From contig UCJH01000013.1 of assembly GCA_900472785.1 (NCBI GenBank), forward strand, positions 28,845 through 92,844: a DNA stretch of 64,000 bases. Direction: 5' to 3'. The DNA is from Hyphomicrobiales bacterium (GTDB taxonomy: Bacteria; Pseudomonadota; Alphaproteobacteria; Rhizobiales; Rhizobiaceae). The translations under genes were made by a program, and so were the position numbers. The notes under the pieces were generated by a model. That model searched no databases. It had not been told where the DNA came from and was given only the letters and a program-made list of their open reading frames with translations. Shown here piece by piece: positions 43,511-54,206 of this stretch. Numbering within the stretch: the stretch's first letter is position 1; each line of letters opens with the position of its first letter.

Positions 43511-43553
43511 CGTCGGCTTTGCAGACGGTCTTCACTGCAGATGGCGAATCCTC

Positions 43554-44015
43554 TCAGGCCGCGGTCTGGGGACGATGCGTTGCTTCAAGACCCAGCAGGA
43601 AATTGATCTGCGGGCGCGCCTTGACCAGATCATCGATCGAATATTGCTGCAACACTTCGAAGAACGCGTTGAGCGCCTTGCGGAGCGCCGAATTCAGGCC
43701 GCAGCTATCCACCAGCGGACAATCGATCTCGCCCGCCTCGAAACATTCCGCCATCGCGAAGCTGTCCTCAGTCACCTTGACAATATCGAAGAGGCTGATC
43801 TGCGATGCGGGCTTGGGAAGGCGAACGCCGCCGTTGCGGCCACGCACCGTTTCGACCAGGCCGGCCTTGTTCAGAGGCTGCAGGATCTTGAACAGAAACA
43901 ACTCCGATACGCCATAGGCCTTTGCGATCTCCGGAATTCGGCTGAGGTGCCCGTCATTGGCCGCACAATACATCAGCATGCGGACTGCGTAGTTCGTTTG
44001 CTTCGTCAGGCGCAT
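43554..44015 (-). CDS. rirA: Iron-responsive Rrf2-family regulator RirA
   Basis: A 153 aa iron-sulfur repressor. The N-terminal winged helix (MRLTKQTNYAVRMLMYCAAN, IPEIAKAYGVSELFLFKILQ, GRNGGVRL) is nearly that of known rhizobial RirA. Three cysteines, Cys91, Cys99 and Cys105, are in the order that binds the [4Fe-4S] cluster. With iron present RirA represses uptake genes. ATG 44015 is preferred to GTG 44018. It is divergent from a ferric-iron binding protein gene, and a palindrome of the Irr type lies 55 bp upstream. Confidence 0.95.
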   Translation of the reverse strand: MRLTKQTNYAVRMLMYCAANDGHLSRIPEIAKAYGVSELFLFKILQPLNKAGLVETVRGRNGGVRLPKPASQISLFDIVKVTEDSFAMAECFEAGEIDCPLVDSCGLNSALRKALNAFFEVLQQYSIDDLVKARPQINFLLGLEATHRPQTAA

Positions 44016-44069
44016 CACTTACTCCGGGAGATTCGAAACGGCACTTATCCCATATAAGGCGGAATGCAG

Positions 44070-44086
44070 TTTGGAACAATTCCAAA
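44070..44086. promoter_or_regulatory. Irr ICE-like palindrome between rirA and the iron-binding protein gene
   Basis: TTTGGAA-CAA-TTCCAAA is a perfect 7 bp inverted repeat with a 3 nt centre. It differs from the Irr box TTTAGAA-N3-TTCTAAA by one symmetric base. It lies 55 bp before rirA and 111 bp before the divergent gene. Confidence 0.55.
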
Positions 44087-44196
44087 AAAGCAGAAAATCA
44101 AGTTGACGTGAACTTGATCAGGTTGCGGCTTGACTGTCCAGCACCGCTTCGGCAAAAGGTGAGCCTATTAGTTAAGTTAAATGTAGGGAGAACCAC

Positions 44197-45240
44197 ATGT
44201 CGTTCAAGATGAACGCGCTTGCCGCACTCACCGTCACAACCGCCCTGGGCGGCTTTACGGTACCGGCGCTCGCCGATGGGGAAGTCAACATCTACTCCTA
44301 TCGCCAGCCGGAGTTGATCCAGCCGCTGCTCGACGCCTTCACCAAGGAAACCGGCATCGCTACCAATGTGCTCTTCCTCGACAAGGGCCTTGTCGAGCGC
44401 ATCCAGGCCGAAGGCGCCAATTCGCCTGCCGACCTGATCCTGACCGTGGACATCAGCCGCCTGACCGAAGCCAAGGATGCCGGGGTAACGCAGCCGGTCG
44501 CCGATGAGATCATCAACAAGGACATCCCTGCCCAATACCGCGACCCGGACGGCAACTGGTTCGGCCTGACGACGCGCGGCCGCGTGGTTTATGCGTCCAA
44601 GGACCGTGTATCGCAGACGGAAATCACCTATGAGGAACTGGCCGATCCGAAATGGAAGGGCAAGATCTGCACCCGCGACGGGCAGCACTCCTACAATATC
44701 GGACTTTTCGCATCGATGATCGCACATCATGGCGAAGCGGAAACCGAAAAGTGGTTGACCGGCCTGAAAAACAACCTCGCCCGCAAGCCTGACGGCGGCG
44801 ACCGCGATCAGGCGAAGGCTATCTTTGCCGGAGAATGCGATATTGCGCTCGGCAACAGCTATTATGTCGGCCTGATGCTGACAAACGAGAAAGAGCCGGA
44901 ACAGAAGGAATGGGCCGGCGCCATCAAGGTCATGTTCCCCAATGCTGCGGATCGCGGCACCCATGTCAACATTTCCGGCATGGCGCTGGCCAAGAATGCG
45001 CCGAACAAGGACAACGCCATCAAGCTGATGGAATTCCTGTCGGAAGGCAAAGCCCAGAAGATTTATGCCGAGCAGGTGTTCGAATATCCGGTCAAGCCGG
45101 GCGAAGAACCATCGGCGGTCGTCAAGGGCTTCGGTCCGATAAAGCCGGATGCTCTGCCGCTCGCCGACATCGCGGCCAACCGCAAGAAGGCGTCCGAGCT
45201 GGTCGATAAAGTCGGCTACAACGACGGCGCCGAAATGTAA
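44197..45240 (+). CDS. fbpA: Ferric iron ABC transporter substrate-binding protein
   Basis: A 347 aa periplasmic receptor of the FbpA/FutA family. Signal peptide MSFKMNALAALTVTTALGGF, cleavage after about ALA, then EVNIYSYRQPELIQPLLDAF typical of Fe3+ receptors. The tyrosines that bind iron in the family fit the region LGNSYYVGLM near residue 225. ATG 44197 follows AGGGAG. The permease (fbpB) and ATPase (fbpC) are not next to it; a terminator follows. Its position next to rirA suggests iron control. Confidence 0.92.
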   Translation: MSFKMNALAALTVTTALGGFTVPALADGEVNIYSYRQPELIQPLLDAFTKETGIATNVLFLDKGLVERIQAEGANSPADLILTVDISRLTEAKDAGVTQPVADEIINKDIPAQYRDPDGNWFGLTTRGRVVYASKDRVSQTEITYEELADPKWKGKICTRDGQHSYNIGLFASMIAHHGEAETEKWLTGLKNNLARKPDGGDRDQAKAIFAGECDIALGNSYYVGLMLTNEKEPEQKEWAGAIKVMFPNAADRGTHVNISGMALAKNAPNKDNAIKLMEFLSEGKAQKIYAEQVFEYPVKPGEEPSAVVKGFGPIKPDALPLADIAANRKKASELVDKVGYNDGAEM

Positions 45241-45263
45241 GCATCAATTGGATGTTAAATACG

Positions 45264-45300
45264 AAGGCAGCCCTCCCCGGAGTGGCTGCCTTTCGTGTTT
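45264..45300 (+). terminator. Terminator of fbpA
   Basis: A perfect 9 bp stem (AAGGCAGCC, 45264-45272, with GGCTGCCTT, 45284-45292) followed by TCGTGTTTT. Confidence 0.8.
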
Positions 45301-45843
45301 TCAAGGTTGGCTCAAGCCGTTCCATTTCGCGCGCATCAACGCGTACCACACTTCGCCATACGCGCTCCCAGGCATGGGATCGGGAAGGTCGACGGAAACC
45401 GTGCGGACGTAGGTCATGCCGATTTTTTCCATCACCCGGCGCGAGGCGTGGTTCACCGCCATCGTGCATGCCGCGATCGTATCGTAGCCACCGCTTGAAA
45501 ATCCCCAGTTGACCAGGGCCAAGGCCCCTTCAGAGGCGAACCCCTGCCCCCATTCCGTCCGTCGCAGGCGATATCCGAGCTCGGCCGACTTTTCGTTCTC
45601 CGGCCAGAGGCAGAACCATCCGACGAATGCAACATTGCTTGTACGAAACGCCGTCCAGACATGAGGTTCCGTGCCTCGGGGCATAAGAAATGTCGCGTTC
45701 GGGTCGCCCTCCTCCTGATCGACGGCGTGTCCGCCATTCAGAAAGCGCATCACCTGCGGGTCACGCTCGAGATCGATGAAATCAGCACGATCGCTGGGGC
45801 GACAGGGGCGGAGCATCAGTCGCTTCGTCTGCAAAAGGATCAT
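45301..45843 (-). CDS. GNAT family N-acetyltransferase (RimJ/RimL type)
   Basis: A 180 aa acetyltransferase. It opens TKRLMLRPCRPSDRADFIDL, the pattern of the RimJ/RimL-like group, and has the acetyl-CoA region RLRRTEWGQGFASEGALAL with the later N-x-x-S element VNHASRRVMEKIGM. The acceptor (protein N-terminus or a small amine) cannot be told. ATG 45843 is the start where similarity begins. Confidence 0.88.
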   Translation of the reverse strand: MILLQTKRLMLRPCRPSDRADFIDLERDPQVMRFLNGGHAVDQEEGDPNATFLMPRGTEPHVWTAFRTSNVAFVGWFCLWPENEKSAELGYRLRRTEWGQGFASEGALALVNWGFSSGGYDTIAACTMAVNHASRRVMEKIGMTYVRTVSVDLPDPMPGSAYGEVWYALMRAKWNGLSQP

Positions 45844-45907
45844 GGCCGAACATCCCCTTGCCCTGGCGGGATGGACCTGATCCAGGCCTTGACGCCAGTG
45901 CCGCTTA

Positions 45908-46975
45908 TCAGTTCTGCCGCTTTGCCCGCAGCGCGGATTCGTAATCCAGTATCGCTTTCCTGCGCTCCGGCGTGCCGGGATGGGTCGACAGCATGTTGGT
46001 GCCGGAACGGTCTCCCAGCTTGTTTTCGAGCAGGACGAAGAAGCGGGCGATCGCGGTCGCATCAAAACCTGCCTTCGACATGAGTTCGACCGAGTGACGA
46101 TCGGCCGCCTCTTCCGCTGAACGTGAATAGGACAAGGCGAGAAGTCCGCCCCCCTGGACCAGAAGGTCCTCGACGCTTGATCCGACATCGCCGGCAATCA
46201 TCATGATCAGCCCGGCCATGCCTGCCGCCCGGTAGATTTGGCGCAGGCTATGCTCCAGCTCGACATGGCCGATCTCATGGGCAAGCACGCCGATGATCAT
46301 CTCGTCGTCGCCATCGGCCAGTTCGACCAGTTCATCGGTCAGAACCAGCGTTCCATCCGGCAACGCAAAGGCATTCGGCCCGATGGCGCCCCCTGCCCTG
46401 AAATTCAGACTGTAGCCCGCAGCGCCGCGTGTCGAAAGGGCCGCGATTTTGGCAAAGCCGGCTGAAATTTCGCGCTGCTTTCCGGCATCGAGCCTGGAGG
46501 GGCTCAGCATGGTCCGGTCCATGGTCTCCAGCGTGCTGACCGACATGATTTTCGGCACCACCGGCGGCGTCACGGCGACCGCCACTTCGACCAGAACAGG
46601 CAGGGCATATCTGTAGACCAGCCCGGCCATCAGAAACGTTGCGACCACCAGCACAATCAACCGCGGATGGAACCGCTCAAGCTTGTGAACCAAACCCGTG
46701 GCGCGCCGGCCCGAGCGGGCGAGCAGCCGATCGATCGCATCGTTGTCCGTGGTTTCGAAAAGTGAACCATCTGCAAAATCGATGCGCCGCGGGATCGAGC
46801 CGACCCGCGGCGAAATCTGGACTCCGGCCAGACCGCCGCTGGCGAGGATTTCGCCAGAGGGCACCCGCTCCACCGCAAGGCCGGTGGATGTTTCGGTCAG
46901 ACGAGCGACCACGGACAGGCTGGAATTAGCCGGATGCCACTCGCCACTGGCGACGATTTGGCCGTCAGAAGCCAA
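45908..46975 (-). CDS. M48 family zinc metalloprotease with N-terminal DUF7092-like domain
   Basis: A 355 aa membrane-bound protease. N-terminal DUF7092-like beta domain (about 8-90), one transmembrane helix (LIVLVVATFLMAGLVYRYAL, about 105-125), then the M48 domain with the zinc motif HEIGH near 233 and the third-ligand region SAEEAADRHSVELM. The active site faces the periplasm. The start is TTG 46975, which has AAGGA upstream and overlaps the DUF898 stop by 11 bp; ATG 47056 would overlap by 92 bp. BepA/YcaL-like quality control is a fair guess. Confidence 0.85.
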   Translation of the reverse strand: MASDGQIVASGEWHPANSSLSVVARLTETSTGLAVERVPSGEILASGGLAGVQISPRVGSIPRRIDFADGSLFETTDNDAIDRLLARSGRRATGLVHKLERFHPRLIVLVVATFLMAGLVYRYALPVLVEVAVAVTPPVVPKIMSVSTLETMDRTMLSPSRLDAGKQREISAGFAKIAALSTRGAAGYSLNFRAGGAIGPNAFALPDGTLVLTDELVELADGDDEMIIGVLAHEIGHVELEHSLRQIYRAAGMAGLIMMIAGDVGSSVEDLLVQGGGLLALSYSRSAEEAADRHSVELMSKAGFDATAIARFFVLLENKLGDRSGTNMLSTHPGTPERRKAILDYESALRAKRQN

Positions 46976-48056
46976 AATCGAATCCTTCGAAGTCCATGAA
47001 CTCAGCGCCAACAGCCGACCCGTCCTTCTGGACGATGGCAAATACCTCGCCGACATCGCCGGAGAATCGCACCGCCGTATGCGTATTTACATAACGCGCC
47101 ATGCGCACCGCAGCCCAGGGCCGCATCAGGCCGAGTGTCAGAAGCGTGACGAGCACATTGGTGAGTGTCACCCAGACATAACCGAACCGGGACAGATCGC
47201 TTTTCAGCGAATGTTTTCCGTCGAACACCGTGGAGGACCAGGCGACGTTGCGCAAACCGGCGTGATAGACGAGAGCCGCGATCCCGAAGGACAGCAAAAC
47301 CACCAGGTAACCGATAACGCCCATCACGATCATCGGCACCTGCAGTTCCGGCGGGATTCCCTGCGGGTTATCAATGACCGCGAACACGATCGACATGTTG
47401 ATAAACACCACAAAACCGATGATCAACAGGCCAAGCAGGATGATCAATGCCGACAGGAACCAGGTCTTGTAGATCGCGCCCAATCCCGGATCGGTCGTGA
47501 AAGCCTTGGTGCCGTAGCGCATGTTGTTGCCGATATAGCGATACGTCCACCGGCTGGCGAGCGGCGTCAGGATGCCGAGGGTCAGCACCGCCAGCACCGG
47601 GCCGACGAGAAACGCAAGAAACGCTCCGCCCACGCCGCCGACGAAATTGAACCGGACATTGCGATAGCTGGTGACCCGGGCGCTGAAGCGCAGGCCGCGC
47701 ATGACCAGCCAGGGAAGAAGCACGAGGATGAGCGCCGCCAGCGCGATGCCGACCAGCGGCACGATGGTGAGCAGGACATTGTAGATGATCAGGTAGCCGA
47801 AAACGATAATGCGGCCGATCAGAATCTGCATACCCTTGGCGTGATATTCGAATCCGCGCCCGAGCAGGACCGTATTGCCGTAAAAATAGCGGTTACGGCG
47901 GACTTTGGCCCAGGCGGAATAGATGCCGACGGTGATGATCGTCAGCAGGATATTGACGATCCAGATGCCGAAATATTCCTTGCCGCTTCCCGTGAAGGAC
48001 AGGCGATGCCAGTCTTCGGATGCCGCGGGCAAGGGCGCACTCTCGTTTATGGCCAT
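46965..48056 (-). CDS. DUF898 (YjgN-like) membrane protein
   Basis: A 363 aa inner membrane protein with about eight transmembrane helices. The DUF898 signature is near the start (FTGSGKEYFGIWIVNILLTI, then AWAKVRRNRYFYGNTVLLG). Function unknown. It is translationally coupled to the M48 protease gene, a pairing often seen in proteobacteria. GGGGGG-type ribosome site before ATG 48056. Confidence 0.88.
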   Translation of the reverse strand: MAINESAPLPAASEDWHRLSFTGSGKEYFGIWIVNILLTIITVGIYSAWAKVRRNRYFYGNTVLLGRGFEYHAKGMQILIGRIIVFGYLIIYNVLLTIVPLVGIALAALILVLLPWLVMRGLRFSARVTSYRNVRFNFVGGVGGAFLAFLVGPVLAVLTLGILTPLASRWTYRYIGNNMRYGTKAFTTDPGLGAIYKTWFLSALIILLGLLIIGFVVFINMSIVFAVIDNPQGIPPELQVPMIVMGVIGYLVVLLSFGIAALVYHAGLRNVAWSSTVFDGKHSLKSDLSRFGYVWVTLTNVLVTLLTLGLMRPWAAVRMARYVNTHTAVRFSGDVGEVFAIVQKDGSAVGAEFMDFEGFDFGF

Positions 48057-48199
48057 GATTTCCCCCCAGATTTTTCAGTCGATACAGTCAAGAACGGCCG
48101 ACGCTTCCCCGATATTCTGCCGTTGGTTGAAAACTCTTAATCGCGCTGAACCCAAGGTCAAGGGACAGAATCCGCTTCCCTGCAGCCAGAAACAAGAAA

Positions 48200-48219
48200 G
48201 GGCCTCCCGAAGGAGGCCC
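48200..48219 (-). terminator. Terminator of mmsA
   Basis: On the minus strand an 8 bp stem GGGCCTCC/GGAGGCCC closes on a TTCG tetraloop and is followed by TTTCTTGTTT. It begins 29 bp after the mmsA stop. Confidence 0.88.
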
Positions 48220-48248
48220 AGATCGAAAATATGGCGGTATCGTCAAGC

Positions 48249-49745
<1,497 letters not shown>

Positions 49746-49868
49746 GGTGATCCTCCTGATCTTGATTATGGATGGAGTGTCGCACTACAATATGCACAAA
49801 TCAACGCGCGATAATCAGGAACCGTTGTGCAGAAATTGATGTCCCGCATTTCAAATTTGGAGATTTGG

Positions 49869-50186
49869 ATGATCATCAAGGTAGAAAAAGTCGTGAGAAT
49901 GGCGGAACTGGAGATCGAGCCGACGCACATTTCGGCCTACACAGCGCTGCTTGCGGAGGAAATCGAAGCCTCGGTCGCAAACGAAGCGGGCGTTCTCATG
50001 CTGCATGCTGTGACAATCAAAGGCAATCCTGGTCAAGTTCGCATTCTTGAAGTCTATGCCAGCCGTGAAGCGTACGATGCCCATCTCAAGACGACGCATT
50101 TCCTCAGGTACAAAGCCGCGACGGCGGACATGGTGAAGTCGCTTCATCTTCTTGAACTTGATCCTATCGTCATGCGCGCGAAATGA
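49869..50186 (+). CDS. YgiN-like antibiotic biosynthesis monooxygenase domain protein
   Basis: A 105 aa dimeric ferredoxin-like protein of the ABM family. Motifs are ISAYTALLAEEIEASVANEA, EAGVLMLHAV and YASREAYDAHLKTTHFLRYK, which match putative quinol monooxygenases. ATG 49869 follows TTTGGAG. It is followed after 10 bp by a LysR gene and is divergent from mmsA. The real substrate is unknown. Confidence 0.85.
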   Translation: MIIKVEKVVRMAELEIEPTHISAYTALLAEEIEASVANEAGVLMLHAVTIKGNPGQVRILEVYASREAYDAHLKTTHFLRYKAATADMVKSLHLLELDPIVMRAK

Positions 50187-50196
50187 GGAAGGCCGG

Positions 50197-51078
50197 ATGA
50201 ACTGGGATGACGTCCGCATGTTCCTCGCGGTTGCCCGCACCGGCCAGATTCTCGCCGCCTCGAAGCGGCTCGGCCTCAACCATGCGACGCTCAGCCGGCG
50301 CGTGACGGCACTGGAGGAATCGCTGAAAACCCGGCTTCTGATCCGCCGCACGAACGGATGCGACCTGACGGCAGAGGGCGAGATTTTCCTCAATGCCGCC
50401 GAGCGCATGGAAACCGAGATGCTGGCGGCACAGTCACAGATCGGCCGTATCGACACGGCGATTGCCGGAACCGTGCGCATCGGCGCACCGGACGGATTTG
50501 GCGTCTCCTTCCTGAGCTCGCGGCTCGGCCGGCTGACGGCGCGCTATCCCGAACTGCGCATCCAGCTCGTCCCGGTTCCACGATCGTTTTCGCTGTCGCA
50601 GCGCGAGGCAGATATCGCGATCACGCTGGAACGGCCCGAGCAGGGACGGCTGATCTCCTCGAAACTGACGGACTACACACTCGGCCTCTATGCGTCGCAA
50701 GACTATCTTGCGGATCAGGGGACGCCGGGTGCCATCGAGGATCTGAAGAGCCATAGGCGGATCGGCTATGTCGAGGACCTGATCTTCACGGCCTCGCTGA
50801 ATTTTACGGCGGAAATCATGCGCAGCTGGGATGCGGCCTTCGAGATATCGAGCGCCACGGGCCAGACGGAAGCCGTGCGGTCCGGCGCCGGGATCGGCAT
50901 CCTGCACAACTACATTGCGCGGCAGTATCCCGAACTCGTCCGGATCCTGCCGGACACGATGATCAAGCGGGCCTACTGGACCACTTACCACGAAAGCGCC
51001 CGCGATCTCCTGCGGGTGCGCACCGTCGCGGACTTCCTGCAGGAGCTGGTGGCAGCAGAACACCGGATCTTTCTCTGA
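50197..51078 (+). CDS. LysR-family transcriptional regulator
   Basis: A 293 aa regulator. The N-terminal helix-turn-helix is MFLAVARTGQILAASKRLGL then NHATLSRRVTALEESLKTRL; the C-terminal half is a substrate-binding-like effector domain. ATG 50197 has a GGAAGG site. Co-transcribed with the ABM gene and divergent from mmsA, so control of mmsA is likely. It converges with bcsN, with 12 bp between them. Confidence 0.92.
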   Translation: MNWDDVRMFLAVARTGQILAASKRLGLNHATLSRRVTALEESLKTRLLIRRTNGCDLTAEGEIFLNAAERMETEMLAAQSQIGRIDTAIAGTVRIGAPDGFGVSFLSSRLGRLTARYPELRIQLVPVPRSFSLSQREADIAITLERPEQGRLISSKLTDYTLGLYASQDYLADQGTPGAIEDLKSHRRIGYVEDLIFTASLNFTAEIMRSWDAAFEISSATGQTEAVRSGAGIGILHNYIARQYPELVRILPDTMIKRAYWTTYHESARDLLRVRTVADFLQELVAAEHRIFL

Positions 51079-51090
51079 TCCGTGATGCGG

Positions 51091-52104
51091 TTATTTGCCC
51101 GTGGCAACCGCACTCGGCAGTGGGATGAGAGAAGGCTTGGCGATCTGCGTTTCCGCAGGCACCGCGTCCGCCGCGTCTTCGGCCGGCAAGGGTTGCGCAA
51201 CGGCGGCTCCAATCATGGTCTGCTTGCCGGCCTCCGCGGCGGCGGCACCGGGCAATGGAATTTTGACCGGGTTCTTGATGTCACCATCCTCCGCCGCGAC
51301 CGATTCCTGTATATCCTCCACGACCAAAGGGCTTGCTAAGCGGCGAACGCGTTTGCGCTGCGTTTCCGGCTGCGCGGCAATCGCGGCCTGCTGCGTGACG
51401 GGTTGCATGACCGGAACGGGCGAAACAGCGGCGATACCCTGATCTTGTGCGTTGCGCAGCGCGTCCAGCGTCCGCGCGGACACCGGTTTCAACCGCAGGC
51501 CGTTCATCAGGCCGACGAGTTGCTCGACGGATGCCGATGACGCACAATAGCGCAGGCGTATCTTGGCTGCGTATCCGGAATGGCCAATCGCGGTGAAGCC
51601 GGCACCATCACGGGAGCCGGCGTTCCGCACAAGCTGCCAAGCATAGATGCAGCTGCCGCCCTTGCCGGTTGCGCCGGACGCATAACCGAACGATCCATAG
51701 GCATTATCGGCGATGACCGGGCTGATCGTCATGCCTACACCCGGAAGAGCCGTCGCGATCTCAGCTCGCAATTCGCCCTCGGACGGCGCACGTGAAAAAC
51801 CTTTTTCGCTGCCGGGCGGGCCGACAGTGACGACCAGGGTGTTTTCGCGGGGGAGGTCCGTTGCGTTGCCATAGATGATCGTCTGCTGCGCGTAGTTTCT
51901 GCGCGTCGTCTGGCGCACCGCCATTGCTGGGTTTCCGACCACCGGAATGGTGCCCAGCGCAAGCTCCGGCGAAACCGAACTTGCCAAGGCCGGCGCACCC
52001 TTCGGTGTGTCACGCGTCAGGGATGACGTCTGCAGGAAGGGGTCATCGACGGAGTTGCAGCCCGTCAGGACGAGCGGCACCAGCCACAACAGCGCGCGGT
52101 TCAA
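51091..52104 (-). CDS. bcsN: Cellulose biosynthesis protein BcsN
   Basis: A 337 aa lipoprotein. Signal MNRALLWLVPLVLTGCNSVD with lipobox LTGC (Cys16). BcsN-type features are the central INDVVTVG-like region NTLVVTVGPPGSEKGFSRAP, GGSCIYAWQLV with a Cys, and RLRYCASSASVEQLVGLMNG, plus a Pro/Ala-rich tail. The start is TTG 52104 with an AAGGAA site, overlapping the TPR gene stop by 3 bp. BcsN is restricted to alphaproteobacterial cellulose operons; its role is not known. Confidence 0.85.
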   Translation of the reverse strand: MNRALLWLVPLVLTGCNSVDDPFLQTSSLTRDTPKGAPALASSVSPELALGTIPVVGNPAMAVRQTTRRNYAQQTIIYGNATDLPRENTLVVTVGPPGSEKGFSRAPSEGELRAEIATALPGVGMTISPVIADNAYGSFGYASGATGKGGSCIYAWQLVRNAGSRDGAGFTAIGHSGYAAKIRLRYCASSASVEQLVGLMNGLRLKPVSARTLDALRNAQDQGIAAVSPVPVMQPVTQQAAIAAQPETQRKRVRRLASPLVVEDIQESVAAEDGDIKNPVKIPLPGAAAAEAGKQTMIGAAVAQPLPAEDAADAVPAETQIAKPSLIPLPSAVATGK

Positions 52105-54206
52105 TGCCGTGTTCCTTCCACGCGCGAAGCCTCGATGAGCCCGCGCCGCGACGCCGCATCGTTCAGATGATCGTTGAGCCGCTGGAACACTTGCTTGGCC
52201 ATGCCCTTGTTTCCGAGATGATAGTAGGACCAGCCGCGCAGCTGGCTAAGATCGGCCGGTTCGGCGACCAGCGTTGCCCGCGTGTTCAGCGCGTCGAGCG
52301 CGTTCTGGTATTGCGCCTGGTCGAAGGCGGAGCGTGCGCGCTGGACATAGATTTCGGCACGCACTTCCCGATCTCGCTCCGCCGTCATCGGGTAAGCGCG
52401 CAGGATCGCGTCGGCATCGTCGGTCAGCTTGCCGCGCAGCAAGGTGAGCGCGGTGCCGTAGGCCGCGTCGGCCTGCGCCTGCCCGCCCGCCGTCATCGCC
52501 TCGGCGAAGGAAGCACGGGCTTCGGAAAGCCGGCTCAGGCCGAGATAGCACCAGCCGCCGATCAGAAACGCATTCGACGTCATCTGGCCACGGGCACGCA
52601 GGTCGCTCAGGTCGCTGATGCAGGCGCTGTAGCGCTTGGCCTGGAAGTTGCGGAAATAGTTGGCCTGGATCGCGCCGCGCGGCTTGATGACCGCCGCCGC
52701 TGCCTTCTTGCCCCTCGGCGCCGGGGCCACTTTGATCTCAGCCCAGATTTCCGGATAGACGTCCTTGTACTTGCTCTGGAGGTCGGCGAAGTCCTGCTTC
52801 TGCGAAAGACGCATCATCGAGAGCGCAAGGCCCTTGACCCGGGCGGGAGCAACCTTCCAGTCGACCGACTTGCCGAACCAGGCGGCGGCCGCCTCATACT
52901 GCTTGGAATTATAGGCATACCAGGCAAGGATTTCGGCGTGATCGGCATTCAGCGTCTGCAGGATTGTCGTCGAATAGGAGGCGACGATCTTTTCATCGAT
53001 GGCAGCCGTATCCGGCTTGGCGAAGCGCAACGACAGCGCATTCAACAGGAATTCCGGATCGCCGGAAAGATCCTGTAGATGCGTTGCGGCAACCTGATAG
53101 GCTTCTTCCTGGAGATTCTGTGCTGCCAGACTGAGATACAGCCCTTTGGCATTGCTGGCGTCGGGTTTCAGCTCCAGCGCCTTTTGGAACCAGGGGGCAC
53201 TGACCGCCGGCTGCTTGATCTTCAGGTAATACCAGCCGAGCAGACCCATATCGCCGGCATTCGCCTTCGTCTGGGTAGCCAGTTTCAGCGGTTCGAGATC
53301 GGTATCCGCCAACGGTTCGCTGCGCTTCTCATCGGCGTTGAAATCAGCCACGGTCTTGCGCAAAAGATCGAAGGCGACCGGCTGCAAAGCGGCCTGCATC
53401 GCCGGCGTTACCGCAAGCTTGGCCATCACGGCCTGAACTTCGGACGCCGGAAAATCGCGGATCGCCTTCTGCAACGTCGTGACCAGTGCCGCATCCGGCA
53501 GACGCTTGTCCCCTTCCCGAAGCAGAATGCCGCGATAAACATTGGCGAGCGGCTCGCGCATGCCGGTTTCGGCGTAAGCATCGATCAACAGCCAGAGCAG
53601 GTCGATTTCGCCCTCGACCGAGGGATCGATGACGCTGCCCGCCTGGATCACCCCGGTCCAGTTCTTGGCCGCCGCCGCTTCCGTCATCAGGACACGCTGC
53701 TTCTTGGTAGCCAGCTTCTCGCTGAAATCGGTGGTCGGCGCCCAGTCCGGCGCCGCGCTCTTCAGCCGGATGATCTCGGCATCGATGCCGGTGAAATCGT
53801 TTTTCTGGTAGAGCTTCCAGAGCAATGTTTCATCAGCACTGCGCGCCGTCTGCGGCTGGTAGAGATCCTGCGGCATTTCAAAGCCCGGATATTTCAGCCG
53901 CAGCCGCGCACTCTCTGCGGCGACGCGATCGTCCTGCTTCTGCTCTGCATAATAATAGAGTGCTGCAAGCTCGACGGCATCCGGCGCCGGCTGGGAAACG
54001 GTGACGGCCGGCTGTTCTGCGGTTGCGGCGGCCTGCGGCTCGCCCACCAACCCGTCGTTCGAGACCGCCCCGGTCATTGCGTCGTCCACAAGGCGAAACG
54101 ATCCTCCCGCTTGGGTCAGGAGAGCGGCCGAATCCTGCGCGAGGCCATAAACCGGCAGCAGCATGCAGGATGCGGCAAGCAGGGCGAAAAAACGTTTGCT
54201 GATCAT
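52101..54206 (-). CDS. TPR-repeat periplasmic cellulose synthesis protein (BcsK/BcsC-like)
   Basis: A 701 aa protein with signal peptide MISKRFFALLAASCMLLPVY, cleavage after about GLA, and many helical TPR-like repeats (for example YYLKIKQPAVSAPWFQKALE and YNSKQYEAAAAWFGKSVDWK). There is no C-terminal beta barrel, so it is not a full BcsC. It resembles the TPR protein called BcsK in Agrobacterium-type operons. It overlaps bcsB by 4 bp and bcsN by 3 bp. It may guide the nascent glucan through the periplasm. Confidence 0.8.
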   Translation of the reverse strand: MISKRFFALLAASCMLLPVYGLAQDSAALLTQAGGSFRLVDDAMTGAVSNDGLVGEPQAAATAEQPAVTVSQPAPDAVELAALYYYAEQKQDDRVAAESARLRLKYPGFEMPQDLYQPQTARSADETLLWKLYQKNDFTGIDAEIIRLKSAAPDWAPTTDFSEKLATKKQRVLMTEAAAAKNWTGVIQAGSVIDPSVEGEIDLLWLLIDAYAETGMREPLANVYRGILLREGDKRLPDAALVTTLQKAIRDFPASEVQAVMAKLAVTPAMQAALQPVAFDLLRKTVADFNADEKRSEPLADTDLEPLKLATQTKANAGDMGLLGWYYLKIKQPAVSAPWFQKALELKPDASNAKGLYLSLAAQNLQEEAYQVAATHLQDLSGDPEFLLNALSLRFAKPDTAAIDEKIVASYSTTILQTLNADHAEILAWYAYNSKQYEAAAAWFGKSVDWKVAPARVKGLALSMMRLSQKQDFADLQSKYKDVYPEIWAEIKVAPAPRGKKAAAAVIKPRGAIQANYFRNFQAKRYSACISDLSDLRARGQMTSNAFLIGGWCYLGLSRLSEARASFAEAMTAGGQAQADAAYGTALTLLRGKLTDDADAILRAYPMTAERDREVRAEIYVQRARSAFDQAQYQNALDALNTRATLVAEPADLSQLRGWSYYHLGNKGMAKQVFQRLNDHLNDAASRRGLIEASRVEGTRH

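Noticed and set aside
44104-44180. RirA operator (TGA-N9-TCA) before fbpA
   Set aside because: TGA and TCA words occur at spacings 6 and 11 but not 9; TGA-N9-TTA at 44160 is incomplete.
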